A stretch of 19,946 nt of DNA from an uncultured Rickettsiales bacterium. GTDB taxonomy: Bacteria > Pseudomonadota > Alphaproteobacteria > UBA8366. Made by a program: the position numbers and the translations under genes. The stretch spans positions 1 to 19,946 of the forward strand of contig CAJWTF010000064.1 of assembly GCA_913046825.1 (NCBI GenBank), in the 5' to 3' direction. Of the stretch, positions 1 to 11,579 are shown piece after piece. The stretch's first letter is position 1; each line of letters starts with the position of its first letter. Under the pieces are notes generated by a model that saw only the letters and a list, made by a program, of their open reading frames with translations, did not search any database and was not told the DNA's origin.

Positions 1-66
1 ATCCCCGTCCGCAGAGGCGTAGCTTTACCTAGCGCTTGGCCAAAGGCTCCCGATCAAGCGATGTAA
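1..66 (+). CDS. Possible C-terminal tail of an upstream gene (partial)
   Basis: The frame beginning at base 1 stays open for 21 codons and ends in TAA at 64-66, one base before the kdsB ATG. The other two plus frames have stops within the same stretch. The spacing would suit a translationally coupled upstream gene, and no clear Shine-Dalgarno sequence precedes kdsB, which also fits coupling. The encoded tail (IPVRRGVALPSAWPKAPDQAM) is not recognisable. In many alphaproteobacteria secG precedes pyrG, but nothing here identifies SecG. The open frame could be chance. Confidence 0.25.
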   Translation: MPVRRGVALPSAWPKAPDQAM

Positions 67-67
67 C

Positions 68-2418
<2,351 letters not shown>

Positions 2419-2434
2419 TACTGGAAAATCCCTA

Positions 2435-4581
<2,147 letters not shown>

Positions 4582-4730
4582 ATGAAGCGGAGACGCGGTT
4601 CCAAAGTAAAAAAAACCGCTACTGAAGGTTTCTTCATTAATATTAGGTAATGCGATTTTTAATAAATGAATATTATCTACCATTTACTTATTATATTGAC
4701 GGTATATTTAATGTCGTCCATTATCTTCAT
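4582..4730 (+). promoter_or_regulatory. AT-rich gap between eno and the ftsB-like gene, possible promoter
   Basis: This 149-base gap is clearly AT-rich compared with the genes on either side. Just after eno lies an inverted repeat, GCGGTT at 4595-4600 against AACCGC at 4614-4619 with a 13-base loop, followed by a small TGAAG/CTTCA hairpin. Neither is followed by a T run, so intrinsic termination is doubtful. A TTTACT at 4683-4688 and a TTTAAT at 4707-4712 are 18 bases apart and could serve as -35 and -10 boxes for the division gene. In such AT-rich DNA, chance matches are likely. Confidence 0.3.
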
Positions 4731-5039
4731 ATGTTTTCACTTGGAAAAATCACGGACTTCATCCGACTGATTACGCCTCCCGTCATTGGAGCGCTCGTTG
4801 TTGGTTATTTTGCATATCATTCACTCAAAGGTGATCATGGCCTTAGTGCCTACTTGCTGTTGACGGCGGAAGTAACCAAGGCCGAGAGCGTGTTGGCGGA
4901 GAGAGTCGATGAGCGTAAGCTCATCGAACGTCGGACTAAATTACTGGGCCCGAAGAACCTAGATTTGGACACTCTCGACGAGCGGGCGAGGGCGGTTTTA
5001 AACCTATTAGAAGAGGATGAGCGGGTCATTTTGGATTGA
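4731..5039 (+). CDS. ftsB: Septum formation initiator family protein (FtsB/DivIC-like)
   Basis: This small protein of 102 residues is a bitopic division protein expected to work with FtsL and FtsQ-type partners at the septum. It has a short cytoplasmic start, one membrane segment at about residues 12-30 (PPVIGALVVGYFAYHSLKG) and then a charged, probably coiled-coil periplasmic stretch (about 38-75), ending in DTLDERARAVLNLLEEDE. The LDERAR motif and the Y-F-A-Y-H-S-L-K-G segment are typical of alphaproteobacterial members. The ATG at 4731 was chosen because it gives the normal length. An in-frame start at 4650 would add 27 AT-rich residues that do not resemble the family. No convincing ribosome binding site is seen. 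The position downstream of eno is conserved; the usual downstream neighbour pdhA is displaced by about 4 kb here. Confidence 0.85.
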   Translation: MFSLGKITDFIRLITPPVIGALVVGYFAYHSLKGDHGLSAYLLLTAEVTKAESVLAERVDERKLIERRTKLLGPKNLDLDTLDERARAVLNLLEEDERVILD

Positions 5040-5219
5040 GCGTTTGTGCGCAAAACTTCGGACAAGAAGTCCCTACTTTCGTATACTCAACAAGTCGACT
5101 GCAAATGAAGTTTTATCCACGCGGCTAACGATATGATACTGGAATACTAATTAACGCTAGATATTGTGTTTTGCTCTGAAGACTTGCCCTCCATCCAAAT
5201 CAATACGAAAGAATGCAGC
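5040..5219 (+). other. AT-rich gap at the left border of the sugar-nucleotide block
   Basis: This 180-base gap separates ftsB from the cupin gene. It contains two small competing hairpins (ACTTC at 5055-5059 with GAAGT at 5066-5070, and GGAC at 5060-5063 with GTCC at 5069-5072). A TATGAT at 5132-5137 could be a -10 box but has no good -35 partner. No gene, direct repeat or clear insertion scar could be made out. Confidence 0.3.
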
Positions 5220-5663
5220 ATGAATGATTGGAAAAAAACACACCTCGATGAACCTGATATGTGGCCGACAGATGTCATCGTAAAGATGGAAGCCAGCCAC
5301 AATGATGCTCGAGGATCGATCCAACCGCTCTATGACCTGCCGACAAAAAGCGTAGTATTGATTTCGTCAAAAAAGGGAACCGTGCGCGCCAATCACTATC
5401 ATCTAACCGATTGGCACTACTGCTATGTTACCGAGGGTCAAATTGACTATTATCATCGTCCGCACGGGTCGGAGGAAATGCCGGAACTGGTAACTGTGAA
5501 AACTGGAGAGCTGTTTTTCACGCCGCCCATGGTCGACCATGCAATGGTCTTCACTCAAGACACGACGTTCTTCACTTTCGGGCGCAACCCCAGAGACCAA
5601 GAATCTTACGAGGCGGATGTACGACGGATTGAAATGATAGATCCCGCGACAATCAAGGTATAA
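5220..5663 (+). CDS. Cupin-domain protein, probably in sugar-nucleotide or surface polysaccharide metabolism
   Basis: The 147-residue protein is a single small beta-barrel (cupin) domain. The first cupin motif is visible as His59-Tyr-His61 in KGTVRANHYH, followed by YVTEGQIDYYH. The second motif carries His107 in FTPPMVDHAMVF after a conserved G-E-L-F-F. The pattern RGNHYH/RANHYH followed by Y-x-x-x-x-G is shared with cupin domains of capsule-sugar enzymes such as the CapF C-terminal domain. The exact reaction (epimerase, isomerase or sugar binding only) cannot be read from the sequence. The ATG at 5220 was preferred to an in-frame GTG at 5166 because homology-like sequence begins just after it and a weak purine stretch (ACGAAAGA, 5205-5212) precedes it. 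It is the first gene of a four-gene set read in one direction, with only 8 bases to the methyltransferase. Confidence 0.75.
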   Translation: MNDWKKTHLDEPDMWPTDVIVKMEASHNDARGSIQPLYDLPTKSVVLISSKKGTVRANHYHLTDWHYCYVTEGQIDYYHRPHGSEEMPELVTVKTGELFFTPPMVDHAMVFTQDTTFFTFGRNPRDQESYEADVRRIEMIDPATIKV

Positions 5664-5671
5664 CCTCGGAT

Positions 5672-6928
5672 ATGCCGACGTGCCGGCTGCGTTCGGATTG
5701 CCGCCTGTGTAATAACGATGGATTGCAGGTCGTTTGTACTTTGTCGTGCACACCGCCCGCGAATGCTTTTCGACCGTCTTCTTCATTAAATGAAATTCAA
5801 GATGTGTTTCCGCTAGAGCTGATGCTCTGCAACAGATGCGGACACCTGCAACTCGGCCATATTGTTGATCCGGAAAGCCTTTTCTCCGATTATGTATATG
5901 TTTCCGGCACGTCTCCTAGTTTCATCGCTCATTTCGATGCCTATGCAAATACCGTGTGGTCCATGGGGGCTGGCGCTGCGAATGATTTAGTTATCGATAT
6001 TGGCTCTAACGACGGCACTCTCCTTAAATCTTTTCGAAAATTGGGCGCCCGAATACAAGGAATAGATCCCGCACAGAAAATTGCAAACGCCGCAAATAAG
6101 AGAGGTGTCCCGACAATTGCAGCTTTCTTTTCGAGCGAGACCGCCGCGCGGATTTTAGAAGAAAAAGGGCAAGCTCAAATCATAACGGCGAATAATGTAT
6201 GCGCTCATATCGACGATCTCAGCAGCGTAGTGGAGGCCGTTGTGACACTTTTGGCCCCCGATGGTTTATTCGTCTTTGAAGTGTCTTACTTATTGGATGT
6301 CATAGAGAAAACGCTGTTTGACACCATCTATCATGAGCATTTGGACTACCACGCATTGAAGCCATTGGTGCCCTTTTTACAAACGCACGGCTTACACCTA
6401 TTTCATGCGGAGCGAATTCCCAGTCATGGCGGTTCCATTCGGATATTTGCGGCACCGGAGGCGAGCGGCCGTAGAACGAGCGACGAACTAATGGCGTTAC
6501 TTGCAGCCGAGGATATCATTGGACTGGCGGAACCGGGTGTCTATGGAGAGTTCTCTCGCAAGATCCAAAATGCCGGAGATGAGCTTAGTCGATTGATAGC
6601 GAGGGCACGGGCGGAGGGGCGCCGAATAGCGGGATATGGCGCTCCAGCCAAAGCGACAACGCTGATGTATCAGTTCGGCCTCAAACCGGAAGATTTAGCC
6701 TACATCGTGGATGATAGCCCTTGGAAACAAGGTCTCCATAGTCCCGGTTTGAATATTCCTGTCGTTCCCGCGACCCGGTTAATCGAAGACCCAGTCGATG
6801 ATTTGCTCATTCTGGCGTGGAATTTTGCGGAACCAATCATTAAAAATAATCGGCAATTCTTGCATTCGGGCAATCGTTTTATCGTTCCCTTGCCCACATT
6901 AAAGGTAGTGAGTGCGGACAATGAATAA
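5672..6928 (+). CDS. TcaB9-type SAM-dependent sugar C-methyltransferase
   Basis: The 418-residue protein has the three-part build of NDP-sugar C-methyltransferases. There is an N-terminal zinc module with Cys10, Cys13, Cys53 and Cys56 (CRLC and CNRCGH), a SAM-binding Rossmann core with DIGSNDG at 109-115, and a C-terminal domain containing GYGAPAKATTLMY and a closing LPTLKVV. All residues described as important in TcaB9, the 4-ketosugar C-3 methyltransferase, have counterparts at a constant offset of two: Tyr74, His179, Tyr220, Glu222 and His223 (YHEH). That supports a working enzyme that methylates a carbon next to a keto group on a nucleotide sugar. The substrate is unknown; the neighbouring UXS-like gene suggests a sugar nucleotide made on site. 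The gene overlaps the start of the next one by 8 bases. The start at 5672 fits the zinc module but has no strong ribosome binding site. Confidence 0.85.
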   Translation: MPTCRLRSDCRLCNNDGLQVVCTLSCTPPANAFRPSSSLNEIQDVFPLELMLCNRCGHLQLGHIVDPESLFSDYVYVSGTSPSFIAHFDAYANTVWSMGAGAANDLVIDIGSNDGTLLKSFRKLGARIQGIDPAQKIANAANKRGVPTIAAFFSSETAARILEEKGQAQIITANNVCAHIDDLSSVVEAVVTLLAPDGLFVFEVSYLLDVIEKTLFDTIYHEHLDYHALKPLVPFLQTHGLHLFHAERIPSHGGSIRIFAAPEASGRRTSDELMALLAAEDIIGLAEPGVYGEFSRKIQNAGDELSRLIARARAEGRRIAGYGAPAKATTLMYQFGLKPEDLAYIVDDSPWKQGLHSPGLNIPVVPATRLIEDPVDDLLILAWNFAEPIIKNNRQFLHSGNRFIVPLPTLKVVSADNE

Positions 6929-7994
6929 TTCCTTATTTCTCGACGGGGATCTCGCTGAAATTGTCGCCAGACTACCACCAGAGGTTATGAATTTAGCCGG
7001 TAAACGCGTCCTCATCGCGGGCGGGGCGGGATTCCTTGGGCGATATTTTATTGCGGTTTTTCAAAAATTAAATGAGGAGCTCCTCGATAAACCGTGTAAG
7101 ATTTGCATGTTGGATAATTTTCGGGTCGCGGATCCGAAACTCCTGGACGACCTCGGCGATTGGGGTGAATTGGTCCATGCCGATATATGTCGCGATCCGC
7201 TTCCGAACGGCGAATTCGACTGGTTTATTCATGCCGCGGGAATCGCTAGTCCCTTCTATTATCGCGCCTATCCGTTGGAAACCTTGGAAGTCGCGACCGT
7301 CGGGACGCAGCGATTGTTGGAATTTGCGAAAAATTCGAATGCACGGTTCGTCTATTTCTCCTCGAGTGAAATTTATGGTGATCCAGACCCAGGTCATGTG
7401 CCGACGACGGAGAGTTATCGGGGCAATGTCTCAACTTTAGGCCCGAGAGCGTGTTACGACGAAGGGAAAAGGGTAGGGGAGACGTACTGCTACATCTATC
7501 ATGATTATTTTGGCGTCCATACTAATATCATCAGACCTTTTAATGTCTATGGCCCCGGAATGCAGAAGTCAGATTATCGGGTTATGCCAAATTTCGCAGC
7601 GCAAATTGCCGCCGGTGATCCATTGATGATCTATGGTGACGGCCGGCAGACCCGGACATTTTGCTATATTGTCGACGCCATGGTTGGTTTTTTCCGCATT
7701 GTACTCAAAGGTGTGCCAGGGGAAGCCTACAACATCGGCAATCCAAATCCCGAAGTATCGATGAACGTTCTCGCCGATACTTTCAAAAACATGAGTCCTG
7801 TCGATGCCTCGATGCAAACGACGGAATATCCAGATTCTTACCCTGCGGACGAACCCATGCGCCGGTGCCCTGATATTCGTAAGGCTGAATTGCAGTTGGA
7901 TTTTCACCCGACTGTTGGTTTGGAAGATGGCGTGAAGCGCTTCTTGTCTTGGTCAATTCCGAGATATCGCTCGGAACTCGCCTCTTCCTCCTGA
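6921..7994 (+). CDS. NAD-dependent sugar-nucleotide epimerase/dehydratase, UDP-glucuronate decarboxylase (UXS)-like
   Basis: This extended short-chain dehydrogenase has 357 residues. It has a ~30-residue N-terminal extension, then the NAD motif GGAGFLG (34-40), an SSSEIYGDP motif whose Glu matches the UXS TSEVYGDP signature, and the catalytic Tyr179 and Lys183 in YDEGK, a hallmark of UDP-glucuronate decarboxylases. It continues with RPFNVYGPGM, a DGRQTRTFCYI segment and NIGNP. UXS has GPRM where this protein has GPGM, so substrate or reaction may differ from plain UDP-xylose formation. The ATG at 6921 overlaps the preceding stop. A GTG at 6912 with AAAGG six bases upstream is an alternative start that adds three residues. 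In context, it probably produces or uses a 4-keto sugar nucleotide that the adjacent C-methyltransferase and oxidoreductase modify. Confidence 0.82.
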   Translation: MNNSLFLDGDLAEIVARLPPEVMNLAGKRVLIAGGAGFLGRYFIAVFQKLNEELLDKPCKICMLDNFRVADPKLLDDLGDWGELVHADICRDPLPNGEFDWFIHAAGIASPFYYRAYPLETLEVATVGTQRLLEFAKNSNARFVYFSSSEIYGDPDPGHVPTTESYRGNVSTLGPRACYDEGKRVGETYCYIYHDYFGVHTNIIRPFNVYGPGMQKSDYRVMPNFAAQIAAGDPLMIYGDGRQTRTFCYIVDAMVGFFRIVLKGVPGEAYNIGNPNPEVSMNVLADTFKNMSPVDASMQTTEYPDSYPADEPMRRCPDIRKAELQLDFHPTVGLEDGVKRFLSWSIPRYRSELASSS

Positions 7995-7996
7995 TC

Positions 7997-8905
7997 ATGG
8001 GGGAAACAACGTCTATAGCGGTTTTCGGCTCAGGACCTTGGGCCCAACGGCATATGGCGACGATTTCCGCGACACCAGACCTGCAGCTCGCTGGTGTTGT
8101 CAGTTCTTCCTTATCCAATCAACCGCGAACGCTCTATGGCGATATCGTCCCAAATAAAATCTGGTCGGACATTGACCGGATGTTGCTTGAAAAGAACCGC
8201 CCCGACGGCGTCATCCTGGCGATAGCGCCCCATCATATGTTGGAGGTTTGCGGAAGACTGCTTAGTGAAGGCATTCCCGTACTCGCAGAAAAGCCACTGA
8301 CCTTATCGGCCCGCGATGCACAATGGATCGTGACGCAAGCTGAGCGCGTGAATGGATTAATCATGGTGAATCTGATTCATCTGTTCAGCGCCGGATATTC
8401 TGCCTTGAAGTGCCATTTAGAGGATATTGGACCACTCGAGGAACTGTCTTCCGAAGGTGGCAACCAGGGTCCGTTCCGAGAGTATATGTCGGGTCTTTGG
8501 GACTACGGACCGCACGAACTCGCATTCGCATTGGATTTGGTTAAATCGTCACCGATTGATCTCACGGCAAATCTTCTGTCCGGCGATAGGCAACGTCATG
8601 TCATTCATGTCGAAATGGAATTTCCGAACGGAATGCGTGCGAACTTGAAATTTGGAAATATGATGGCGGAAAAACGGCGTAATCTTCGGTGCAAGGGAGA
8701 GGTCGGCATATTGGAACTTGAAGATCATCCGGCATCAAACCTCCGTCTGAACCACAAAGTTGTTCCGTTATTTGGACCGCTTCCTCTGAATAACGTCCAC
8801 AGTCACTTTGTGAAGAGCATCGCAGCGGGAATGGATTCTATGGGAACCGCTGCCCTGGCGAGTGAAATTAACAACGTGATCGAGAGAATTGGATCAGAAA
8901 TTTGA
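7997..8905 (+). CDS. Gfo/Idh/MocA family NAD(P)-dependent oxidoreductase
   Basis: The 302-residue protein has an N-terminal Rossmann fold beginning at VFGSGPWAQRH (9-19), the family signature EKP (Glu98-Lys99-Pro100, with the conserved Lys) and the catalytic histidine His173 in WDYGPHELAFALDL. The C-terminal half is the alpha/beta substrate-binding domain. Family members reduce or oxidise sugars and sugar nucleotides, so the likely role here is keto-group reduction or oxidation in the same pathway as the preceding genes. The ATG at 7997 follows the previous stop by 2 bases. An in-frame start at 7949 would overlap the upstream gene by 46 bases and add residues outside the Rossmann fold. There is no ribosome binding site, which suggests translational coupling. 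It is the last gene of the block and is followed by a large palindrome. Confidence 0.83.
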   Translation: MGETTSIAVFGSGPWAQRHMATISATPDLQLAGVVSSSLSNQPRTLYGDIVPNKIWSDIDRMLLEKNRPDGVILAIAPHHMLEVCGRLLSEGIPVLAEKPLTLSARDAQWIVTQAERVNGLIMVNLIHLFSAGYSALKCHLEDIGPLEELSSEGGNQGPFREYMSGLWDYGPHELAFALDLVKSSPIDLTANLLSGDRQRHVIHVEMEFPNGMRANLKFGNMMAEKRRNLRCKGEVGILELEDHPASNLRLNHKVVPLFGPLPLNNVHSHFVKSIAAGMDSMGTAALASEINNVIERIGSEI

Positions 8906-9153
8906 TCTCAGAGTTCCCTGAAAAATAGATCTGTTGAATCTATCGAGAAAATTTGTTCCGAACGAATTCTCGATCTGCTAAACTTCCCAATAATAGAATC
9001 AGAAAACTACACGTATTAACTAACATTCAGTTAATTCATGAATAATTCATTAATTTCAATTGGATAATATTATATTGAAGAATCCGCTGTTTCGCATTAC
9101 TTGATAGCGGATGGGAACCAAGGCGTCGAAATCGACGTAGTCAGGGAGTCCAA
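8906..9153 (+). promoter_or_regulatory. AT-rich, palindrome-rich region upstream of the pyruvate dehydrogenase operon
   Basis: This 248-base gap has no gene. It is AT-rich and holds several dyads: a 33-base near-perfect palindrome (8942-8974), a 7-bp dyad with a 7-base spacer (ATTAACT 9015-9021, AGTTAAT 9029-9035), ATGAAT-A-ATTCAT (9038-9050) and CGTCGA-AA-TCGACG (9124-9137). The pdh promoter must lie here or upstream. A run of TATA-like bases near 9063-9078 could hold the -10 box, but no single -35/-10 pair stands out. The pdhA ribosome binding site AGGGAG is at 9143-9148, 5 bases before the ATG. Confidence 0.45.
8942..8974 (+). repeat. 33-base interrupted palindrome
   Basis: The outer arms are ATCGAGAA (8942-8949) and TTCTCGAT (8967-8974). 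The inner arms TTTGTTC (8952-8958) and GAACGAA (8960-8966) also pair, with one G-T wobble, leaving a two-base bulge (AA) on the left and one central C. It lies 37 bases after the oxidoreductase stop. As RNA it would form a long hairpin, but no T run follows, so it could be a non-classical terminator, a protein-binding site or a remnant of a mobile-element end. Confidence 0.55.
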
Positions 9154-10173
9154 ATGGCGGCGAAAGAGCGGGCCAGAACGCGCGCATCGGCAAAGAAGAA
9201 TTCCAGCGCAGCGTCTAAAGACGAATTATTACAATATTACAATGACATGCTTTTGATTCGACGCTTCGAAGAGAAAGCGGGGCAATTGTACGGCATGGGT
9301 TTGATCGGCGGGTTTTGCCATTTGTATATCGGCCAAGAAGCTGTCGTTGTCGGTATACAATCGACGCTGAAGGACGGCGATGCCGTCATCACCAGCTATC
9401 GTGATCATGGCCATATGCTGGCCTGCGGGATGGATGCCAGAGGCGTTATGGCCGAGCTAACGGGCCGCGCCGGAGGGTATTCCAAAGGTAAAGGCGGCTC
9501 GATGCATATGTTCAGCCGGGAAAAGAATTTTTACGGCGGGCACGGTATCGTCGCGGCACAAGTGCCGATCGGTGCGGGTATCGCTTTCGCCCATAAATAT
9601 AATCAAACCGACCTCGTCAGCGTCACATATTTCGGCGACGGCGCCATCAATCAAGGCCAAGTCGGTGAAACGCTGAATATGGCGGGATTATGGGATTTAC
9701 CGGCGATTTTTGTGATCGAAAACAATAAATATGCCATGGGGACAAGTCAGGAACGGGCCTCGGCAGGTAGCGACCTATTTAACCGCGGTAAACCATTTGG
9801 CATTCCCGGCAAGCAGGTTGACGGCATGGACGTGCTTGCGGTGCGGGAGGCGGCAGCGATCGCTGTTGCGCACTGCAGAGCGGGGAAAGGGCCTTACGTC
9901 CTGGAGATGCAAACCTACAGATATCGCGGTCACTCAATGTCTGATCCAGCGAAATATCGTAGCCGTGAAGAGGTCAGCAAAGTTCGATCGGAACGCGATC
10001 CCATCGACCGCATGCGGGGTTGGTTAATCGACGAAAAAGTCGCCTCAGAAGACGAACTCAAGGAAATCGACCGCAAGAACAAGGATATTGTGTCTGATGC
10101 CGCGGAATTCGCACAAAACAGCCCGGAACCGGATCCATCGGAACTCTATACCGATGTCTTGGTTGAAGCGTAG
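9154..10173 (+). CDS. pdhA: Pyruvate dehydrogenase E1 component, alpha subunit
   Basis: With PdhB it forms the thiamine-diphosphate-dependent E1 that decarboxylates pyruvate and acetylates the lipoyl groups of E2. The 339-residue length fits the family. The ThDP motif starts with GDG at 161-163 and ends with the NN of ENNKYAMGT at 190-191. Other markers are IRRFEEKAGQLYG near the N terminus, SYRDHGH, KGGSMHMF and YRYRGHSMSDP, the regulatory-loop region. The first ~25 residues are basic and Ala-rich, as often seen in alphaproteobacterial E1 alpha. A strong AGGGAG ribosome binding site precedes the ATG. It is the first gene of pdhA-pdhB-pdhC-lpd-lipA. Confidence 0.96.
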   Translation: MAAKERARTRASAKKNSSAASKDELLQYYNDMLLIRRFEEKAGQLYGMGLIGGFCHLYIGQEAVVVGIQSTLKDGDAVITSYRDHGHMLACGMDARGVMAELTGRAGGYSKGKGGSMHMFSREKNFYGGHGIVAAQVPIGAGIAFAHKYNQTDLVSVTYFGDGAINQGQVGETLNMAGLWDLPAIFVIENNKYAMGTSQERASAGSDLFNRGKPFGIPGKQVDGMDVLAVREAAAIAVAHCRAGKGPYVLEMQTYRYRGHSMSDPAKYRSREEVSKVRSERDPIDRMRGWLIDEKVASEDELKEIDRKNKDIVSDAAEFAQNSPEPDPSELYTDVLVEA

Positions 10174-10191
10174 GCCGGGGGAGCAACGGAA

Positions 10192-11565
10192 ATGCCAGTA
10201 GAGATATTGATGCCCGCGCTTTCGCCGACCATGACGGAAGGCAAACTTGCCAGGTGGCTGAAAGTCGAAGGCGACGATGTTACAGCGGGAGACGTGATAG
10301 CAGAGATCGAGACAGATAAGGCGACTATGGAAGTGGAAGCGGTCGACGAGGGTAAACTCGGTAAAATCTTGGTCCACGAGGGTGCCGAAGGCGTCGCTGT
10401 AAACACGCCAATTGCCGTTATTTTGGGTGAGGGAGAAAGAGCCGATGATGTTGCCGCGAGTCCGGCGCTCACGGAACCTGCGCTGCAGCCTGCGGCACAG
10501 GAGTCAGTGGCGGTGGTGTCCACTCCGGTAAGTGCGCCCGTCGTGGCAAACACGCAGGCCGAGTCCGGTTGGGACGGTGAGACAGTCACAATGACCGTAC
10601 GTGAAGCCTTGCGCGATGCGATGGCGGAGGAAATGCGGCGTGAAGAGGCCGTATTCCTGATGGGCGAGGAAGTGGCCCAATATCAGGGAGCCTATAAGAT
10701 TAGCCAAGGCTTGTTGGAAGAATTTGGTGAACGCCGGGTTATTGATACACCGATCACGGAACATGGATTTTCCGGCGTCGGCGTCGGTGCCGCGTTCATG
10801 GGATTGCGTCCCATCGTAGAGTTCATGACCTTTAATTTCGCCATGCAGGCCGTGGATCATCTGATCAACTCCGCCGCTAAGACGCTGTATATGTCCGGTG
10901 GTCAAATGGGGTGCCCAATTGTTTTTCGAGGGCCGAATGGTGCCGCGTCACGCGTCGGCGCGCAGCATTCCCAATGCTATGCCAGTTGGTATGCCCATTG
11001 CCCGGGATTGAAAGTGGTCTCGCCCTATTCGGCGGCGGATGCAAAGGGCCTCCTCAAATCGGCCATACGAGATCCCAACCCCGTTTTAGTCCTTGAAAAC
11101 GAGATGTTGTACGGAAACAGCTTCGAAGTCCCGGTCAGCGACGATTGGATTGTTCCGATTGGCAGCGCGAAAGTCGTGCGGGAAGGAACCGATGTTACGC
11201 TGATTGCCTTCTCGATCATGGTCGACAAGGCGCTTGAGGCAGCGGATGCACTTGCCGCGGAAGGGATCAGCGCGGAAGTTATCGATCTTCGCAGTATTCG
11301 ACCGCTCGACACCGAAACCATCGTCAAATCGGTTCAAAAGACCAATCGCATCGTCAGTTGCGAAGAAGGTTGGCCATTCGCGGGTATCGGGTCAGAAATC
11401 GCCGCGCTGATGATGGAAGCGGCTTTTGACTGGCTTGATGCGCCGATGGCGCGGGTTTGCTCAGAGGATGTTCCGTTGCCTTATGCGGCCAATCTCGAAG
11501 CGCTTGCCCTACCGCAAGCAGGACAGATCGTCGATGCCGCTAAAAACGTCTGCTATCGCTCTTAG
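10192..11565 (+). CDS. pdhB: Pyruvate dehydrogenase E1 component, beta subunit with N-terminal lipoyl domain
   Basis: The 457-residue protein carries an extra N-terminal lipoyl domain (about 1-80) with the lipoylation site Lys43 in ETDKATMEV, then an Ala/Pro-rich linker (about 85-125), then the E1 beta transketolase-like domains starting near [15 protein letters not shown]1 beta features include [27 protein letters not shown] and [20 protein letters not shown]. Lipoylated E1 beta is known from alphaproteobacteria such as Rhizobium and Zymomonas, so the lipoyl part is genuine and not a mis-fusion. A GGGGGAG ribosome binding site precedes the ATG, 18 bases after pdhA. Its lipoyl domain is closely similar to that of the E2 encoded next, suggesting an old duplication. 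Confidence 0.96.
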   Translation: MPVEILMPALSPTMTEGKLARWLKVEGDDVTAGDVIAEIETDKATMEVEAVDEGKLGKILVHEGAEGVAVNTPIAVILGEGERADDVAASPALTEPALQPAAQESVAVVSTPVSAPVVANTQAESGWDGETVTMTVREALRDAMAEEMRREEAVFLMGEEVAQYQGAYKISQGLLEEFGERRVIDTPITEHGFSGVGVGAAFMGLRPIVEFMTFNFAMQAVDHLINSAAKTLYMSGGQMGCPIVFRGPNGAASRVGAQHSQCYASWYAHCPGLKVVSPYSAADAKGLLKSAIRDPNPVLVLENEMLYGNSFEVPVSDDWIVPIGSAKVVREGTDVTLIAFSIMVDKALEAADALAAEGISAEVIDLRSIRPLDTETIVKSVQKTNRIVSCEEGWPFAGIGSEIAALMMEAAFDWLDAPMARVCSEDVPLPYAANLEALALPQAGQIVDAAKNVCYRS

Positions 11566-11579
11566 GGCGGAGGAAAACA

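Noticed and set aside
4595..4619. GCGGTT/AACCGC hairpin after eno as a rho-independent terminator
   Set aside because: It has a 13-base loop, an A-rich run inside the loop and no T run after the stem; it does not meet the usual form.
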